A DNA stretch of 64,000 nt, from assembly GCA_029706075.1 (NCBI GenBank), contig JAINUG010000052.1, positions 5,313,498 through 5,377,497 on the forward strand, written 5' to 3'. The DNA comes from Aldrovandia affinis (Eukaryota > Chordata > Actinopteri > Notacanthiformes > Halosauridae). Positions 60,781 through 64,000 of the stretch are shown piece by piece. The position numbers and the translations under genes are program-made. The notes below the pieces were generated by a model. That model was given only the letters and a program-made list of their open reading frames with translations. It was not told where the DNA came from and searched no databases. Within the stretch, counting starts at the first letter, position 1. The number at the start of each line of letters is the position of its first letter.

Positions 60781-62227
60781 AATCACTGGAGAAAACCCCT
60801 CGCTGGTATAACCGAGTGATCGAGCACTTTGTTAGGACATTAGAATATGCTAACAAGGAAAGGGGACAGCCCATAATATTTATTTTTATATGTTGCTAAA
60901 TGAATATGTTAGCTTTTACCTTAATTAGGGAGATTATTTAGCTACCATAACCTGTATTGTTTCTCTAAGTTTACAATTGATCTGTGAGGCTAGTATTACC
61001 AAGTGTACCTAAATGTATTAACTGTTATGTTGAATAACATTTGCATTACCTATGTTCCAAGTCTTTAATAAACTGCCAATTTATTTATTTATTTGTTTCT
61101 TTTCTTTTCAATCAAGATGGTAGGATTGTCTTAATTTATATTATGTCAGGCTTTTAATATCAGGATAATCCCTTTATTTTACAGTAGTGAGGCAGGTAGA
61201 CAACATTAGGGGCAGTGAGTGTATCATCATCATAACATCATCAGAGCAGCAGGGGTTGTTACCATTATCACCAGAGCTTCAGAGAAGGTCAAGGTCAGGT
61301 CAGGTCAGATCAGCAACTCTCCCCCCCTTCCCCACTCATTGAAAATAGTGAATGTTTTTGAATATCAAGAGATTAAACACTGTCTCTATCCATAAACTAA
61401 ATTGGGCATACATCTTTAGCATCGTTATAAATGATGTAACACTGCATAAGCTGCAAATAAACAGGTGGAGGCCACCAGTCACAATTGTGACTATTGGCCT
61501 TAAATTAACTTTGAAGGATCATTTTCAGTAGAACATACTTGTGAAATAGTACTTTCCCAGGGAGTTAACAGCAGGGACTTAATGTCTAGTTAGTACGGCT
61601 GACAAAAACACAACAAAACTATTGGTGAAGTGTTGAAAATCTGGTGGATAATAGATTATTTAAATTTCTATCAGAACAAGAGATCTCCAAAGTCTTGCAC
61701 AGCTGGTATCAATCAATATGAACTGATATGTTCATGTCCATTAGGCACCTAAATGGAAGAAAGTGTTCGCGACCTTTCTGGATCGAAATGCATCCATTCA
61801 TAATTTCAGCAGCCGATCCGTCACTTCCATTTTAACCGCCTAACTGATTGCCGTTCGGTAGGCGACACTGCTTAAACGTATAGTAACGTATACTCGCGTA
61901 CATTTTAGCAAGAGCTGTTGATACGTAAATATTTTGTTACATGCCAAATAATCTAATGTGCTTTTACAGTAAACCGTCTATATTCGCCAGAGAGTTCATG
62001 TTTTGCACGGGTATTGTGTCAATCATTTAATAGCCTACCTTACACCGTGCGTAAAGTACAGTGGGTTTCACTATCAAGACAGAAACACTTTCAGCAGCTC
62101 GCTTGAAGCAATCAGAGAGATACGGTACATTTTTCGTATTAACGCGCCATTTAGAACTTCGGTGACGTATTGCCAAAATAAAGCCTATCACGTCGGGTCT
62201 GTGATTAGGACAATAGAAACACATGGT

Positions 62228-62263
62228 CCAATCAAATGAGCCAAAGAGTTGGCGTTAGCCAAT
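62228..62263 (+). promoter_or_regulatory. Paired CCAAT boxes upstream of the 62.3 kb gene
   Basis: CCAAT occurs at 62228-62232 and 62259-62263, spaced 31 bp, about 50-80 bp before the presumed start. NF-Y binding and a housekeeping-type promoter are inferred. Confidence 0.4.
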
Positions 62264-62309
62264 GGGACACGACCCCTACTAAGACTAATGGCACAGGGCT
62301 GAGCTACAC

Positions 62310-64000
62310 TGAAAACTGCGTATCTCTATTGCTTCTTATAGAGCCATTGCAGTAACGTTATATTGAGATACGACGAACCTTTGGTAAGTAACCTTAAGTA
62401 TAATGAGCTATAGAAAATTGTAATTGAATTTTATTTAAAGAAAATAACTGACGAAATAAAAAATAATTTTAATACAGAATGTTTTTTGTTTTCGGCTTAT
62501 TACGGAGAAACGTCGTTGATGATGAGGTTGTTTTAGCTCGTTACCGAGCTAACTAGCTAACGTTAGCTAGCAAGCAATCTGGCTTAATGTTACGGTTAGA
62601 AAACCTTAATATCTCTAAAACGTTAGAGACTCATTTTCAGACATGCCGTACATGTCCCTAGCTAGCTAACTGGCTAGTTATCAGTAACGTTAAATCGTCT
62701 GAGCCAGCAGACGGACGACCCCGCCGAATGAAGACAGGGCAAAAAAAATAAAATGGCCTGCATCGCTGCAAGCTTGCTATAGCTAGCTAGCTATGCACGT
62801 TTATTCGAAAGGTACTCCCGTTGAGTGCAAATGTTTTGCTTTGTACAAAGTGGAGATGGTAACGTTAGTTATGTTACACCAGAAAGTCTCCGCTGTGTAA
62901 TACTAATATATGTGTAATATGGCTGACTACTCCGCCTAGCTAGGAAATGAGGCAGAGCGTGTACTCGAGGCAGGACGCAGTGAAGTTACAACTTTTCTAA
63001 AACTACGTTTTCGATTAAAGTATCGCCCAACGTTGGCCGTTTGTCTCACGACCATAAAAAATGTACATTTATTTTTCTTTTACATAGCCCAGTTTTTGAA
63101 TTTATCCGAAAATGGTAAACGCTTAAAATATTTACATAAAAAGAGATGGGTATCGCCGTCGGTCTGCCCTCTGATGCATGTAGCTGTGCGCTGACAAAGA
63201 AGGAGCCATATTATACAAGCGGCCATTCCGAGCGCGGTAGGAAAGCAGGCAAAGGCGAGCTAACTCAATACAACCAGCACCCAGTAGATAGATACCCAGT
63301 GTAATGTACTAGGATTATATAGTCGAAGGAGAAATGGCCAAGAGCACGGACTTTTGCAGTCCATCTGCCGAATCAAAAGCAAACCGGAAGGCGGTTAGAG
63401 AGATTTGAAGGGGACTTTATTTCATGAAGAAGGCTTTCTCACAAAATGGAAGAAGAAATATTGCTGTCGTTGTTGACCTCCTTTTTTCTCAAGATCTGAT
63501 GCGCCATTGCTAGCTATAGTAGCGTATACCCTGGAAAGGCGCATTTTTATTTCAGAATATTTAGAAATTTATACTTTTTTTTTACACATTTGTTATTAGT
63601 ATTTTTGAATAGGTTTAGCCGTGTATTTTAACTGTATTATGTTAAAACATTTTAACTAACTTTAGCCTGTTACCAGCTAGTTAGCAATCGTTACCAAAAA
63701 ATAATGTTAACTTTTTACAATTTGTTACCCCAATTATTCGTTAGTATTGTTGTTTAAATATAATACAACAAGCTAGCTAGTGTTGGTTAACAAGTAATGT
63801 TGACGCGCTCATGGTTTGTTAGAATATTTTCTTTGAGTAGCTCGTGTTAACTCAGCCAAAAGTGCACTGGTGGAAAGGAATGTTATGCAGGTAGTCAAAT
63901 GTTGGAATTGCATCTTGAGGTACCGTAGACTGACCTCGATGTCACCTGTTGTAATCCTTGACGGTTTTGTTTCTTCCCCAAACAGATACATTCAAGATGG
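62310..64000 (+). CDS. 5' end of a plus-strand gene cut by the window edge; probably hmgb1
   Basis: A noncoding first exon (about 62310-62383) ends in a strong donor (TTG|GTAAGTA). The intron runs 62384-63985 and ends in a pyrimidine-rich acceptor (TTCTTCCCCAAACAG). The next exon begins at 63986 and its ATG is at 63997-63999 in good context (CAAGATGG). Only Met plus one G is visible, so the protein would start Met-Val/Ala/Asp/Glu/Gly. HMGB1 proteins start Met-Gly-Lys and lie beyond MEDAG in human, hence the suggestion, but the sequence alone cannot prove it. Two CCAAT boxes (62228-62232 and 62259-62263) precede the exon, with no clear TATA box. The exact transcription start is a guess. Confidence 0.45.

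Overview
The window looks like a teleost fish nuclear genome. It has intron-rich genes with GT-AG splice sites, long TG microsatellites, many Tc1/mariner, hAT and Harbinger DNA transposons, and tRNA-derived SINEs. Several LINE tails carry a GGATA-loop hairpin followed by TGTAA repeats, as in the eel LINE UnaL2. That hints at an eel-like or other early-branching teleost, but only weakly. I saw no prokaryotic genes, CRISPR array, LTR retrovirus or capsid-bearing element.

Layout. (1) Positions 1-15.8 kb hold hsph1 (Hsp105/Hsp110 chaperone) on the plus strand, 18 coding exons at 1525-15283. Its promoter has a TATA box with a heat-shock element just upstream. (2) Positions 16.68-41.91 kb hold WDR95 on the minus strand, rebuilt here as 31 exons that stay in phase and encode about 1093 residues: an EF-hand region followed by a long series of WD repeats. 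This gene is a pseudogene (WDR95P) in human. (3) Positions 42-48.4 kb are an intergenic stretch filled with Tc1 elements and LINE tails. (4) Positions 48.72-51.65 kb hold medag on the plus strand, five exons and 224 residues. (5) Positions 51.7-62.2 kb have no gene I can support; they hold a hAT element, short repeats and AT-rich DNA. (6) From about 62.3 kb to the window end lies the start of another plus-strand gene: a noncoding first exon, a 1.6 kb intron, and the first coding bases (ATGG), cut by the window edge. By gene order it is probably hmgb1.

The order hsph1 - WDR95 - medag - (hmgb1) matches the human 13q12.3 neighbourhood (HSPH1, WDR95P, MEDAG, then HMGB1 further on), which supports each call. 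hsph1 and WDR95 are tail to tail, with candidate poly(A) signals on opposite strands only about 30 bp apart. WDR95 and medag are head to head, about 6.8 kb apart. The genes serve unrelated roles (chaperone, ciliary-type WD protein, adipogenesis-linked cytosolic protein), so this is conserved neighbourhood rather than a pathway cluster.

Most of the remaining structure is mobile DNA. One SINE family has at least nine copies, and two different tRNA-like heads share one tail. Other repeats include a 5S-rRNA-like SINE, several Tc1 families at different stages of decay, a hAT element with perfect 8 bp target duplications, and a Harbinger relic that still shows its Myb-like gene. I found no convincing new biological system. 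The strongest leads are the intact WDR95 gene, the head-swapped SINE family, the compact hsph1 heat-shock promoter and a one-base gap in hsph1 exon 16.
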